The notes under the pieces are model-generated. The model saw nothing but the letters and a program-made list of their open reading frames with translations, was not told the DNA's origin and ran no database searches. The position numbers and the translations under genes were made by a program. Positions 55,533 to 63,978 of a stretch of DNA of 64,000 nucleotides are shown piece by piece. Each line of letters opens with the position of its first letter. Position 1 is the first letter of the stretch. Origin of the DNA: Alphaproteobacteria bacterium (GTDB lineage: Bacteria > Pseudomonadota > Alphaproteobacteria > Rhodobacterales > Rhodobacteraceae); the NCBI GenBank assembly GCA_030424645.1, contig JAUHWP010000003.1:1-64000 (forward strand), read 5' to 3'.

Positions 55533-56488
55533 CCACATATTCGCTTGTCGCCGATGTTGGCGGCACCAATACCCGTGTTGCGCTGGCAGAGGGCACGAAC
55601 CTTTTGTCCGACAGCATCATCAAGCACCGAAACAGCGATTATGCGGGGCTTGCCGAATTGCTGGCGGCCTATCTGAAGGGCCGGGGCAACCCTGCCTGTG
55701 ACCGCGCCGCAGTTGCGATAGCGGGGCCGGTGAAAGACGGTGCCGGACGCCTGACCAATCTGAACTGGGAATTCGACAAGGACACGCTGGCGCAGGTCTC
55801 GGGCGCAGGTCGCAGCGCGGTGATGAACGATTTGCAGGCCCAGGGGCACGCGCTGGGGCATATCGACCAGGCCAATCTGGTCACACTGAAACAGGGCGCG
55901 GACGAAAACCCGAACGCCGCAATGCTGGTCATCGGCGTGGGCACCGGGTTCAACTGCGCCCCGGTGTTCCAGACCGCCAAGGGCCGGTTCGTGCCCCCGT
56001 CCGAGGCCGGGCACCTGACCTTTGCCGCGCGCGGGGCGGACCAATGGGACCTGTCGCAATTTCTGGAAGCGAAGCTGGGCCATGTCGGGGTCGAGGACAT
56101 CCTGTCGGGACGCGGGATGGAGCGATGCTATGCCTGGGCGTCGGCCCGGACCGGGGCGAATGAAACGGCCACGGCCGCCGACATTTTCGCTGCCGCCGAC
56201 GCGGGCGACCCGACCGCGATCCGCGCCATCGGGGCCTTCGTCACCGCACTTGGCAACGTGACCGGCGATCTGGCCCTGACCCTTCTGCCCTTTGGCGGCA
56301 TCTATCTGATCGGCGGCATGTCCCGCGCTGTGGCCCCGTGGTTCGACCGCTGCGGCTTTGACGCCGCGATGACCGACAAGGGGCGGTTCGGCGAGTTCCT
56401 GAACGCCTTCTCGGTCCGGTTGGTGGAAGACGATTATGCCGCACTGTCGGGCTGCGCGCATTTTCTGGCACGTTCCGACAATCAGTAA
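55529..56488 (+). CDS. glk: Glucokinase
   Basis: A 319-residue sugar kinase of the Glk family (PF02685) that phosphorylates glucose with ATP. The phosphate loop LVADVGGTNTRVALAEG (about residues 6-22), LTNLNWEFDK substrate segment, VIGVGTGFNCAPVF and the SEAGHLTFAARGADQW (Glu and His active site) segments are present. It overlaps the upstream GH1 stop by four bases, so glucose released by AglA and by GH1 can be fed into central metabolism. It completes the aglR-GH1-glk transcript. Confidence 0.93.
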   Translation: MTTYSLVADVGGTNTRVALAEGTNLLSDSIIKHRNSDYAGLAELLAAYLKGRGNPACDRAAVAIAGPVKDGAGRLTNLNWEFDKDTLAQVSGAGRSAVMNDLQAQGHALGHIDQANLVTLKQGADENPNAAMLVIGVGTGFNCAPVFQTAKGRFVPPSEAGHLTFAARGADQWDLSQFLEAKLGHVGVEDILSGRGMERCYAWASARTGANETATAADIFAAADAGDPTAIRAIGAFVTALGNVTGDLALTLLPFGGIYLIGGMSRAVAPWFDRCGFDAAMTDKGRFGEFLNAFSVRLVEDDYAALSGCAHFLARSDNQ

Positions 56489-56525
56489 TAGAAGCGCAGC
56501 GTAATCCCAGGAAACGGAGGCAACC

Positions 56526-57182
56526 ATGTCCGGGTGGATCGAGTATATTCTGGCGTTCGTTGCGTTTTTCCTGACGCATTCCATTCCGGTGCGCCCGGCG
56601 GTGAAGTCGCGGCTGGTGGCGATGCTGGGCGCGCGTGGGTTCACCATCGCCTATTCGTTCCTGTCCATCGCCGCCCTGACCTGGGTGATCGTCGCTGCCG
56701 GGCGCGCGCCCTATGTGGGGCTGTGGGATTGGGCACCGTGGCATAACCATGTGACACTGACCGTGATGTTCGTGGTCTGCGTGATTGCCGCCTTGGCCAT
56801 CGGTCGCCCCAACCCCCTGTCATTCGGCGGCGCTGGAAACGAACGCTTCGACCCCGACCATTCCGGCCTGATCGGCTGGATGCGCCACCCGCTGTTGGTC
56901 GCGCTGTTCCTGTGGGCCTTTGGGCATATGATCCCGAACGGAAACCTTGCCCATGTGATCCTGTTCGCGGTGTTCGGGGGATTTGCCCTGTTGGGGATGC
57001 GGATCATCGACCGGCGTCAGAAACGTATCATGGGGGCCAGCCAATGGGCACAACTGGCGAACACAACGCGCGAGATCACGGTGACGCGCAACGGCTTGAT
57101 CCGCCTTGCGATTGCGGTGGCGGTCTATGCGGTGCTGTTGTCTCTGCACGGCCCGGTCATCGGGGTTGAGCCGCTGCTCTGA
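56526..57182 (+). CDS. NnrU family membrane protein
   Basis: A 218-residue membrane protein with six predicted helices, of the NnrU family. Typical segments are FLTHSIPVRPAVKSRLVAMLGARGFTIAYSFLSIAALTWVIVAAGRAPYVGLWD, FDPDHSGLIGWMRHPLLVALFLWAFGHM and GNLAHVILFAVFGGFALLGMRIID. NnrU was named from denitrification clusters, but no denitrification gene lies in this window. The ATG follows GGAGG. Its last 26 nt overlap the convergent regulator gene. Confidence 0.88.
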   Translation: MSGWIEYILAFVAFFLTHSIPVRPAVKSRLVAMLGARGFTIAYSFLSIAALTWVIVAAGRAPYVGLWDWAPWHNHVTLTVMFVVCVIAALAIGRPNPLSFGGAGNERFDPDHSGLIGWMRHPLLVALFLWAFGHMIPNGNLAHVILFAVFGGFALLGMRIIDRRQKRIMGASQWAQLANTTREITVTRNGLIRLAIAVAVYAVLLSLHGPVIGVEPLL

Positions 57183-58131
57183 CCGGCGCGTTGCGCGCGA
57201 TGTCGCGCGGGGTCAGGCCAAATTCCAACCGAAACGCACGGCTGAACGCACTGGCATCGCCATAGCCGGCCCGCAGCGCCACCTCGGCAATTGACAACCC
57301 GCCCGCCGCCAGCATCCGCCGCGCCGCATTCAGACGCAAACGGCGATAGACCTGCAGTGGCGACGCGCCGAATTGGCGTTCAAACCGTTGCTCCAGATCC
57401 CTCTGGCGACAGCCCGACCGACGCGCCAGTTCGGGGATTGGCAAGGGTGTTTCGATATGTGCATCCATCTCGCGCAGGCAGTGCTCGACCCGGCGGTCAC
57501 CACGCACTTGGGTCAATGCGTGCGGGGTGGCCATGCTGTCGGACATGAACAGTTGCGTGATCTCAAGCAGCAAGGCCGCGCCGTGATCTTCCTTGATCAG
57601 GTCACAGGTCAGTTCATAGGCCGCCATGCCGCCGCTACAGGTGATGCGGTTGCCATCGCGCACCCAGCGGGCACGCTCGACCTCGATACTCGGAAACCGT
57701 TCGGCAAAGGCATCCAGCAGGTCATGGTGGATCGTCGCACGACAGCCATCCAGAAGCCCCGCCGACGCCAGAAGCCAGCCGCCCGTATCGACCCCCGCCA
57801 TGATCCGGAACCGCCCCGCCAGCGCCCGCAGCCGCCTTGCATTGGTCAGCGTGGCATGGCTTGGGTGGTCATAGCTGGCCACGGCATACAAAAGATCGCC
57901 TTTTTCAAGATCGGACAGTCCGACCGTCGGCATCACCGGTAAGCCGCTGGAGGAATGCACGACCCCGTCATCCGGCGTGCATATCTGCCATTCATAGCCT
58001 TTGCGCCCCAACAGCATGTTGGCCGCGCGCAACGGCTCCAAAAGGTTGGCAAGGGCAAGGTTCGAAAACCGGTCAAACAGCAAAAAGCCGATGCGGTGGG
58101 GTTTCGTGCCGGATTTCGACCAAATCTGCAT
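57157..58131 (-). CDS. cdhR: GlxA/CdhR-type AraC-family regulator
   Basis: A 324-residue regulator with an N-terminal DJ-1/PfpI-like domain (HRIGFLLFDRFSNLALANLLEPLRAANMLLG, about residues 12-180) and a C-terminal AraC-type double helix-turn-helix (RSGCRQRDLEQRFERQFGASPLQVYRRLRLNAARRML ... GYGDASAFSRAFRLEFGLTPRDIARN). CdhR in Pseudomonas activates carnitine catabolism with this architecture. It is divergent from the carnitine operon, which supports the same job here. It overlaps nnrU at its 3' end by 26 nt. Confidence 0.88.
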   Translation of the reverse strand: MQIWSKSGTKPHRIGFLLFDRFSNLALANLLEPLRAANMLLGRKGYEWQICTPDDGVVHSSSGLPVMPTVGLSDLEKGDLLYAVASYDHPSHATLTNARRLRALAGRFRIMAGVDTGGWLLASAGLLDGCRATIHHDLLDAFAERFPSIEVERARWVRDGNRITCSGGMAAYELTCDLIKEDHGAALLLEITQLFMSDSMATPHALTQVRGDRRVEHCLREMDAHIETPLPIPELARRSGCRQRDLEQRFERQFGASPLQVYRRLRLNAARRMLAAGGLSIAEVALRAGYGDASAFSRAFRLEFGLTPRDIARNAPVRAAAQPR

Positions 58132-58210
58132 AGTTTTGATTAAATCTGCACAACAACGTCGTCAATCCCGGTGATCATGAATGAACGCTCATGACACATC
58201 CGAGGACCCC

Positions 58211-59122
58211 ATGCCGCTTTCCATGAACACCGACGTTTTCATCACCTGCGCCGTCACCGGATCAGGCAGCACGCAGGACCGATCCCCTCATGTGCCGCGC
58301 AGCCCGAAGCAGATCGCCGACAGCGCGATAGCCGCGGCAAAGGCAGGGGCCGCCGTGGTGCACTGCCACGTGCGCGACCCCGACACCGGCACACCATCGC
58401 GCGACCTGTCTTACTACCGCGAAGTGACCGAGCGTATTCGCGCCGCCGATGTGGACGTGGTTCTGAACCTGACCGCCGGCATGGGCGGTGACATCACCTT
58501 CGGCCCGACCGACGCCCCGATGCCGGTCAACGACGCGGGCACCGACATGATCGGCGCCGCCGACCGCGTGGCCCATATCGCCGACTGCCTGCCGGAAATC
58601 TGCACGCTGGATTGCGGCACGATGAATTTCGCCGAGGCGGATTATGTCATGACCAACACCCCCGGCATGTTGCGCGCCATGGGGCAGATGATGACCGATC
58701 TTGGCGTGAAACCCGAAATCGAAGCCTTCGATACCGGCCATCTGTGGTTCGCCAAGGAACTGGTGAAGGAAGGTGTGCTGGACAGCCCTGCCCTTGTGCA
58801 ACTGTGCATGGGCGTGCCGTGGGGCGCGCCGGACGACCTGAACACCTTCATGGCGATGGTGAACAACGTGCCGGACGACTGGACCTTTTCCGCCTTCGGG
58901 CTGGGGCGCAACCAGATGGCCTATGTCGCCGCCGCCGTGCTGGCAGGCGGCAATGTGCGCGTCGGGCTTGAGGATAACCTGTGGCTGGCCAAGGGCGAGC
59001 TTGCGACCAACGAACAGCTCGTCACCCGCGCGCGGGGCATCGTCGAAGGCATGGGCGCCCGTGTGATCGGCCCCGATGCGGTCCGCGAGAAACTCGGGCT
59101 TGTGAAAAGGGCCCCCAAATGA
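58211..59122 (+). CDS. cdhC: Dehydrocarnitine cleavage enzyme (BKACE family)
   Basis: A 303-residue member of the beta-keto acid cleavage family (DUF849). It transfers an acetyl group from acetyl-CoA to 3-dehydrocarnitine, giving betainyl-CoA and acetoacetate. Zinc ligands are visible in VHCHVRDPDTG (H-x-H) and ALVQLCMGVPWGA; VLNLTAGMGGDI and AFGLGRNQMAY segments are characteristic. Carnitine as substrate is inferred from the neighbours, since family members differ in specificity. ATG 58211 follows CCGAGGA; 58223 is an alternative. It overlaps the dehydrogenase gene by four bases. Confidence 0.9.
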   Translation: MPLSMNTDVFITCAVTGSGSTQDRSPHVPRSPKQIADSAIAAAKAGAAVVHCHVRDPDTGTPSRDLSYYREVTERIRAADVDVVLNLTAGMGGDITFGPTDAPMPVNDAGTDMIGAADRVAHIADCLPEICTLDCGTMNFAEADYVMTNTPGMLRAMGQMMTDLGVKPEIEAFDTGHLWFAKELVKEGVLDSPALVQLCMGVPWGAPDDLNTFMAMVNNVPDDWTFSAFGLGRNQMAYVAAAVLAGGNVRVGLEDNLWLAKGELATNEQLVTRARGIVEGMGARVIGPDAVREKLGLVKRAPK

Positions 59123-60513
59123 AGGCCGCGATCATTGGCGGCGGTGTGATCGGCGGGGGATGGGCTGCCCGGTTCCTGCTGAACGGATGGGACGTGGCCG
59201 TGTTCGACCCCGACCCCGAGGCCGAACGCAAAATCGGCGAAGTGCTGATGAACGCCCGCCGCGCGCTGCCCGGCCTTTACGACACCGCGCTGCCGCCCGA
59301 GGGCAAGCTGACCTACCACAGCGATCTGGCCGAGGCCGTCACGGGCGCCGACTGGGTGCAGGAAAGCGTGCCGGAACGGTTGGACCTGAAGCACAAGGTG
59401 CTGGCCGACCTGATGGCACATGCGCCCGACGGGGCAGTCATAGGTTCCTCAACATCGGGCTTCAAACCCTCGGAACTGAACGAAAAAGGCGCGCGCGCCA
59501 TCGTCGCGCACCCGTTCAACCCGGTCTATCTTCTGCCACTGATCGAACTTGTGGGCGATGGCGACACCTGCGCCCGCGCCGCCGATATGCTCAGCCGCAT
59601 CGGCATGTTCCCCCTGACGGTGCGCAAGGAGATCGACGCCCATATCGCCGACCGTTTCCTTGAAGCCGTCTGGCGCGAGGCGCTGTGGCTGGTCAAGGAC
59701 GGCATCGCCACCACCGAGGAAATCGACGAGGCGATCCGCATGGGCTTCGGCCTTCGCTGGGCGCAGATGGGGCTGTTTGAAACCTATCGCGTGGCCGGTG
59801 GCGAAGCGGGCATGAAACACTTCATGGCCCAGTTCGGCCCCTGCCTCACCTCGCCCTGGACCAAGCTGATGGATGTGCCGGAGTTCACCGACGACCTGGT
59901 CGACCTGATCGCAGGCCAGTCCGATGCGCAGTCGGGTCACATGTCGATCCGGGAGCTGGAACGCCTGCGCGACAACAACCTTGTGTCGATGCTGCGCGCC
60001 TTGAAGGCGCGCGGGCCGGGATCCGGCGCAGGCCGCGTGATCCGTGACCACGAGGCCGGACTATGGCCCCCGATGGATGACACCGCCCCCTTGCGCACCG
60101 TGACGCGTGATGTGCCCATCGACTGGACGGACTACAACGGCCACATGAACGAAGGCCGCTATGGACAGGTCTTTTCCGACGCCGCCGACCGCGTGATGGC
60201 CCATGTGGGCGCGGATGCGGACTATGTCGCCTCCGGTCTCAGCTATTTCACCGCCGAAACCAACATCCGCTATCTGGATGAATGTCACGCGGGCGATGCC
60301 GTCTATGTGGACAGCACCGTGACGCTGGGCGACGGCAAGAAACTGCGGCTCTGGCATGAAATGCGTCGCGCCTCGGATGGCGACCTGCTGGCCACCTGCG
60401 ACCAGTTCCTGCTGCATGTCGACCTGACCACCCGCAAGTCATGTCCGCCGCGCGCAGACGTGGAAGCGAGAGTCGAGGCGCTAGCCGCCTTACACGCGAA
60501 AGGAGGCGTCTGA
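59119..60513 (+). CDS. L-carnitine dehydrogenase fused to betainyl-CoA thioesterase
   Basis: A 464-residue fusion. Residues 1 to about 315 form a 3-hydroxyacyl-CoA-dehydrogenase-type enzyme with the Rossmann motif IIGGGVIGGGWAARFLLNG and the GSSTSGFKPSEL and HPFNPVYLLPLIELV catalytic segments. Residues about 325-455 form a hotdog thioesterase with VPIDWTDYNGHMNEGRYGQVFSDAADRV. The first half oxidises L-carnitine to 3-dehydrocarnitine; the second would hydrolyse betainyl-CoA produced by the BKACE enzyme upstream. In Pseudomonas these are separate genes (cdhA and cdhB). The ATG overlaps the preceding stop by four bases, and its own stop overlaps the next start by one. Confidence 0.92.
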   Translation: MKAAIIGGGVIGGGWAARFLLNGWDVAVFDPDPEAERKIGEVLMNARRALPGLYDTALPPEGKLTYHSDLAEAVTGADWVQESVPERLDLKHKVLADLMAHAPDGAVIGSSTSGFKPSELNEKGARAIVAHPFNPVYLLPLIELVGDGDTCARAADMLSRIGMFPLTVRKEIDAHIADRFLEAVWREALWLVKDGIATTEEIDEAIRMGFGLRWAQMGLFETYRVAGGEAGMKHFMAQFGPCLTSPWTKLMDVPEFTDDLVDLIAGQSDAQSGHMSIRELERLRDNNLVSMLRALKARGPGSGAGRVIRDHEAGLWPPMDDTAPLRTVTRDVPIDWTDYNGHMNEGRYGQVFSDAADRVMAHVGADADYVASGLSYFTAETNIRYLDECHAGDAVYVDSTVTLGDGKKLRLWHEMRRASDGDLLATCDQFLLHVDLTTRKSCPPRADVEARVEALAALHAKGGV

Positions 60514-61673
60514 TGCATTTTGGTCTATCCGACGAACAAGAAATGATTGTCTCGACCGTGCGCAGCTTTGTCGAGAACGAGATCTATCCGCACGAGGATA
60601 TGGTCGAACTCACGGGCCAGGTGCCATACGAGCTTGGGCAGGAAATCAAGCAAAAGGTCATCGACCTGGGATTCTACGCCTGCAATTTCCCCGAAGAGGT
60701 GGGCGGCGCGGGGCTGAGCCACCTCGATTTTACGCTGGTCGAACGGGAACTTGGGCGCGGCTCCATGGCACTGACCCATTTCTTCGGGCGCCCACAGAAT
60801 ATCTTGATGGCCTGCACAGGCGACCAGCGCGACCGTTACCTTCTGCCCGCCGTGCGGGGCGCAAAGATGGATGCACTCGCCATGACCGAACCCGACGCCG
60901 GATCGGACGTGCGGGGTATGAAATGCTCGGCGGTGCGCGATGGTGGCGACTGGATTGTGAACGGCTCCAAGCACTTCATCTCTGGCGCGGAACACGCGGA
61001 TTTCTTTATCGTTTTCGTCGCCACCGGCGTGGATGACACGCCACGCGGCCCGAAGAAACGCATCACCTGTTTCCTGGTCGATCGTGGCACCCCGGGGTTT
61101 ACGGTGCGTGACGGTTACGCCTCGGTCAGTCACAAGGGGTACAGGAACTGCATCCTCGATTTCGACAATTGCCGCCTGCCCGACGCGCAGGTGCTGGGCG
61201 CGGTCGATGGCGGCTTTGCGGTGATGAACGACTGGCTCTATGCCACCCGGCTGACCGTGGCCGCCTTCTGTGTCGGGCGCGCACGGCGCTGTTTCGACTT
61301 GGCGCTGAACTACGCCGCCCAGCGCAAGCAGTTCGGCCAGCCCATCGCGAAGTTTCAGGGGGTCAGCTTCCAGGTCGCCGACATGATCACCGAAATCGAC
61401 GCCGCCGACTGGCTGACCCTGGCCGGTGCATGGCGGCTGGACCAAGACTTGTCTGCCAACCGCGAGATTGCGTCGGCCAAGCTCTACGCGTCCGAAATGC
61501 TGGCTCGTGTGACCGACACGACCCTCCAGATCTTTGGCGGCATGGGTTTGATGAACGACTTTCCCATCGAACGGTTCTGGCGCGATGCGCGGGTCGAACG
61601 GATCTGGGACGGTACATCCGAGATCCAGCGCCACATCATCAGCCGCGACCTGTTTCGCCCCCTGGGAGCATGA
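60513..61673 (+). CDS. Acyl-CoA dehydrogenase of the carnitine cluster
   Basis: A 386-residue FAD acyl-CoA dehydrogenase. Family segments include LAMTEPDAGSDVRGMKCSAVRDGGDWIVNGSKHFISGA, QRKQFGQPIAKFQGVSFQVADM, and the C-terminal ERIWDGTSEIQRHIISRDL, where the Glu of TSEIQR is expected. It likely oxidises a saturated CoA thioester; given its operon, gamma-butyrobetainyl-CoA to crotonobetainyl-CoA is the attractive reading (inference). AAAGGAGG lies seven bases upstream; the start overlaps the fusion gene stop by one base. Confidence 0.9.
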   Translation: MHFGLSDEQEMIVSTVRSFVENEIYPHEDMVELTGQVPYELGQEIKQKVIDLGFYACNFPEEVGGAGLSHLDFTLVERELGRGSMALTHFFGRPQNILMACTGDQRDRYLLPAVRGAKMDALAMTEPDAGSDVRGMKCSAVRDGGDWIVNGSKHFISGAEHADFFIVFVATGVDDTPRGPKKRITCFLVDRGTPGFTVRDGYASVSHKGYRNCILDFDNCRLPDAQVLGAVDGGFAVMNDWLYATRLTVAAFCVGRARRCFDLALNYAAQRKQFGQPIAKFQGVSFQVADMITEIDAADWLTLAGAWRLDQDLSANREIASAKLYASEMLARVTDTTLQIFGGMGLMNDFPIERFWRDARVERIWDGTSEIQRHIISRDLFRPLGA

Positions 61674-61692
61674 GATTCAATGCCTTCGGCGA

Positions 61693-61859
61693 GGATATTT
61701 TCAGCCAGAAGAAACGCAGGAGGATCACAGCGATCCCCCCGCGTTCTGAAACACCTGTTCGTGCTTCTCCTGGCGCGGTCATCGGCGTCCCCGCCTGTCC
61801 CGCCCCTCTTTCCTGACCGAACTTGGTTAAGAACTGGTTTCTTCTGGCAAAAAATATCC
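61693..61859. repeat. Inverted 22-nt repeat within the carnitine operon spacer
   Basis: A 22-nt sequence at 61693-61714 (GGATATTTTCAGCCAGAAGA plus two A) recurs in reverse orientation at 61838-61859, with 20 of 22 positions identical. The 123-nt interval between the arms holds a GGATC/GATCC hairpin and no gene. The spacer (61674-61947, 274 nt) separates the acyl-CoA dehydrogenase from the CoA synthetase gene. Confidence 0.65.
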
Positions 61860-61947
61860 CGGGGTGAATTGGCCAGAGGCCAAGAGGGGCAGCGCCCCTT
61901 CCTCTGCACCGTCCGGACGGGGATCACAGACACGGCAGGCGGTGATC

Positions 61948-63978
61948 ATGCCCCGTAACCTCGACCGGCTGTTCCGGCCCCGGTCCATCGCTGTCATCGG
62001 CGGCGGCGCCTGGTGTGCCGACGTGATAGCGCAGTGTCGGCGAATTGGGTTTTCGGGCGATATCTGGCCCGTTCATCGCACGCGGGCGACCGTCGAAGAC
62101 CTGCCTGCGTTCCCGTCGATCGAGGCCCTGCCGTCGGCCCCTGATGCCGCGTTTGTCGGCATTAACCGGCATGCCACGATCGAGGCCGTCGCCGCGTTGT
62201 CGGCACGCGGCGCGGGTGGTGCGATCTGTTTCGCGTCGGGCTTTGCCGAGGCAACGGCGGAAAGCAATGACGGAGCAGACATGCAGGGAAGGCTGCTGGC
62301 CGCCGCGGGGGACATGCCGATCATCGGCCCGAATTGCTATGGGTTTCTCAACTATCTCGACCGGGTGGTGTTGTGGCCCGACCAGCATGGTGGCCTGCCC
62401 TGCGACACCGGTGTGGCCCTGATCACCCAAAGCTCGAACATCGCGATCAACCTGACCATGCAGACCCGCGGTTTGCCGATTGCCTATGTGGTGACGGTGG
62501 GCAATCAGGCCCAGACCGGGCTGGCCGAGATCGGGGTAGCATTGCTGGAGGACGCGCGCGTGACCGCGCTGGGGCTTCATATCGAGGGGGTCGGAGATCT
62601 TCGCGCGCTCGAGGCCCTGGCCGCAAAGGCGCGCGCGCTTGGCAAGCCCATCGTCGCGCTGAAGGTGGGGCAATCCGATCACGCGCAGGCCGCCGCGATT
62701 TCCCACACCGCATCGCTTGCGGGCAGTGACGCGGGCGCACGGGCGCTGTTGGCGCGGTTGGGGATTGGGCAGCTTTCCACCCTGCCCGCCTTTCTGGAAG
62801 CGTTGAAGCTCTTGCATGTGGTGGGGCCGCTGACCTCGGACCGGATTGCGTCCATGTCCTGCTCGGGCGGCGAGGCAAGTCTTGTCGCCGATGCGGCGCA
62901 CGGTCGGGACATGTGTTTCCCGACGCTGAACCCAACCCAGTCCAACGCGCTGCGCGCTGCGCTCGGTCCGATGGTCGCGCTGGCCAACCCGTTGGATTAC
63001 CACACCTATATCTGGGGCAACCTTCAGGCGATGACGGATACATTCACCGCCATGATGTGCGCCGATCTGGGTTTTGGCATGGTGGTGCTGGACTTTCCGC
63101 GCCCCGACCGCTGCACCGCTCCGGCTTGGGAACTGGTGATCGAGGCGGTTGAACGGGCGGGTGATGCCAGCGGTGTTCCGATGGGCATCGTGTCCTCCCT
63201 TCCCGAGACGATGTCGGAAGGCGTCGCGACGCGCTTGCTGTCCAAGGGCATCGTGCCGCTGTGTGGGCTGGACCACGCGATTGACGCGATCGAGGTCGCC
63301 GCGACCCTTGGCCAGCCGTATGACAGCCCGGCGCCGATCTTTCTGGGTACGCCGCAGGGTCATGGCGTGCTGAGCGAACGGGACGCCAAGCAGGCGCTAT
63401 CGGCGCAGGGCGTGCGTGTTCCGCAGTCCCGACACGCGCAATCGCCCGAGGACGCCGTCGACATGGCCCGCGAGATCGGCTTCCCCGTGGTTTTGAAGGG
63501 CGAAGGCCACGCGCATAAGTCCGAGGCTGGGGCGGTTCGGTTGAACCTGACGAGCGGGACCGAGGTGCTGGACGCCGCGCGCGGCATGGGCTGCGATACG
63601 TTTCTGGTCGAGGAGATGATCACCGGCGGCATCGCCGAGTTGCTTGTCGGTGTGACGCGCGATCCGGGGCATGGCTATGTTCTGACGCTTGCAGCAGGCG
63701 GGGTGCTGACGGAAATCCTGCAAGACAGCCAGTCGCTTCTGGTGCCGTCCACCCGCGCGCAGGTGCGGGCGGCCCTGATGCGCCTGAAGATCGCGCCGGT
63801 GTTGCGCGGATATCGTGGTGCACCCGCCGGCGACATCGAGGCGCTACTTGACAACGTGATGGCGGTGCAGGCCCATGTGATGGCCGCCCCCGCCGACGAG
63901 GTCGAGATCAACCCGCTGATCGTCACCCCACATGGCGCGGTGGCCGCCGATGCGCTGATACGAACAGGAGACAAATGA
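61948..63978 (+). CDS. ADP-forming acyl-CoA synthetase
   Basis: A 676-residue fused ADP-forming CoA ligase. Domains in order: CoA-binding Rossmann domain (about residues 1-125), succinyl-CoA-ligase-like domains with the catalytic His in AAISHTASLAGSDAG (about 250-265), and an ATP-grasp domain (about 455-670) with GFPVVLKGEGHAHKSEAGAVRLNL and EVEINPLIV. It forms an acyl-CoA with ATP going to ADP. In this cluster the acid is plausibly gamma-butyrobetaine, crotonobetaine or carnitine (inference). ATG at 61948; the upstream frame lies in the repeat-bearing spacer. Confidence 0.9.
   Translation: MPRNLDRLFRPRSIAVIGGGAWCADVIAQCRRIGFSGDIWPVHRTRATVEDLPAFPSIEALPSAPDAAFVGINRHATIEAVAALSARGAGGAICFASGFAEATAESNDGADMQGRLLAAAGDMPIIGPNCYGFLNYLDRVVLWPDQHGGLPCDTGVALITQSSNIAINLTMQTRGLPIAYVVTVGNQAQTGLAEIGVALLEDARVTALGLHIEGVGDLRALEALAAKARALGKPIVALKVGQSDHAQAAAISHTASLAGSDAGARALLARLGIGQLSTLPAFLEALKLLHVVGPLTSDRIASMSCSGGEASLVADAAHGRDMCFPTLNPTQSNALRAALGPMVALANPLDYHTYIWGNLQAMTDTFTAMMCADLGFGMVVLDFPRPDRCTAPAWELVIEAVERAGDASGVPMGIVSSLPETMSEGVATRLLSKGIVPLCGLDHAIDAIEVAATLGQPYDSPAPIFLGTPQGHGVLSERDAKQALSAQGVRVPQSRHAQSPEDAVDMAREIGFPVVLKGEGHAHKSEAGAVRLNLTSGTEVLDAARGMGCDTFLVEEMITGGIAELLVGVTRDPGHGYVLTLAAGGVLTEILQDSQSLLVPSTRAQVRAALMRLKIAPVLRGYRGAPAGDIEALLDNVMAVQAHVMAAPADEVEINPLIVTPHGAVAADALIRTGDK

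Noticed and set aside
61924-63363. 479-codon open frame opposite the acyl-CoA synthetase gene
   Set aside because: Antisense shadow; sense frame has clear CoA-binding and ATP-grasp motifs.
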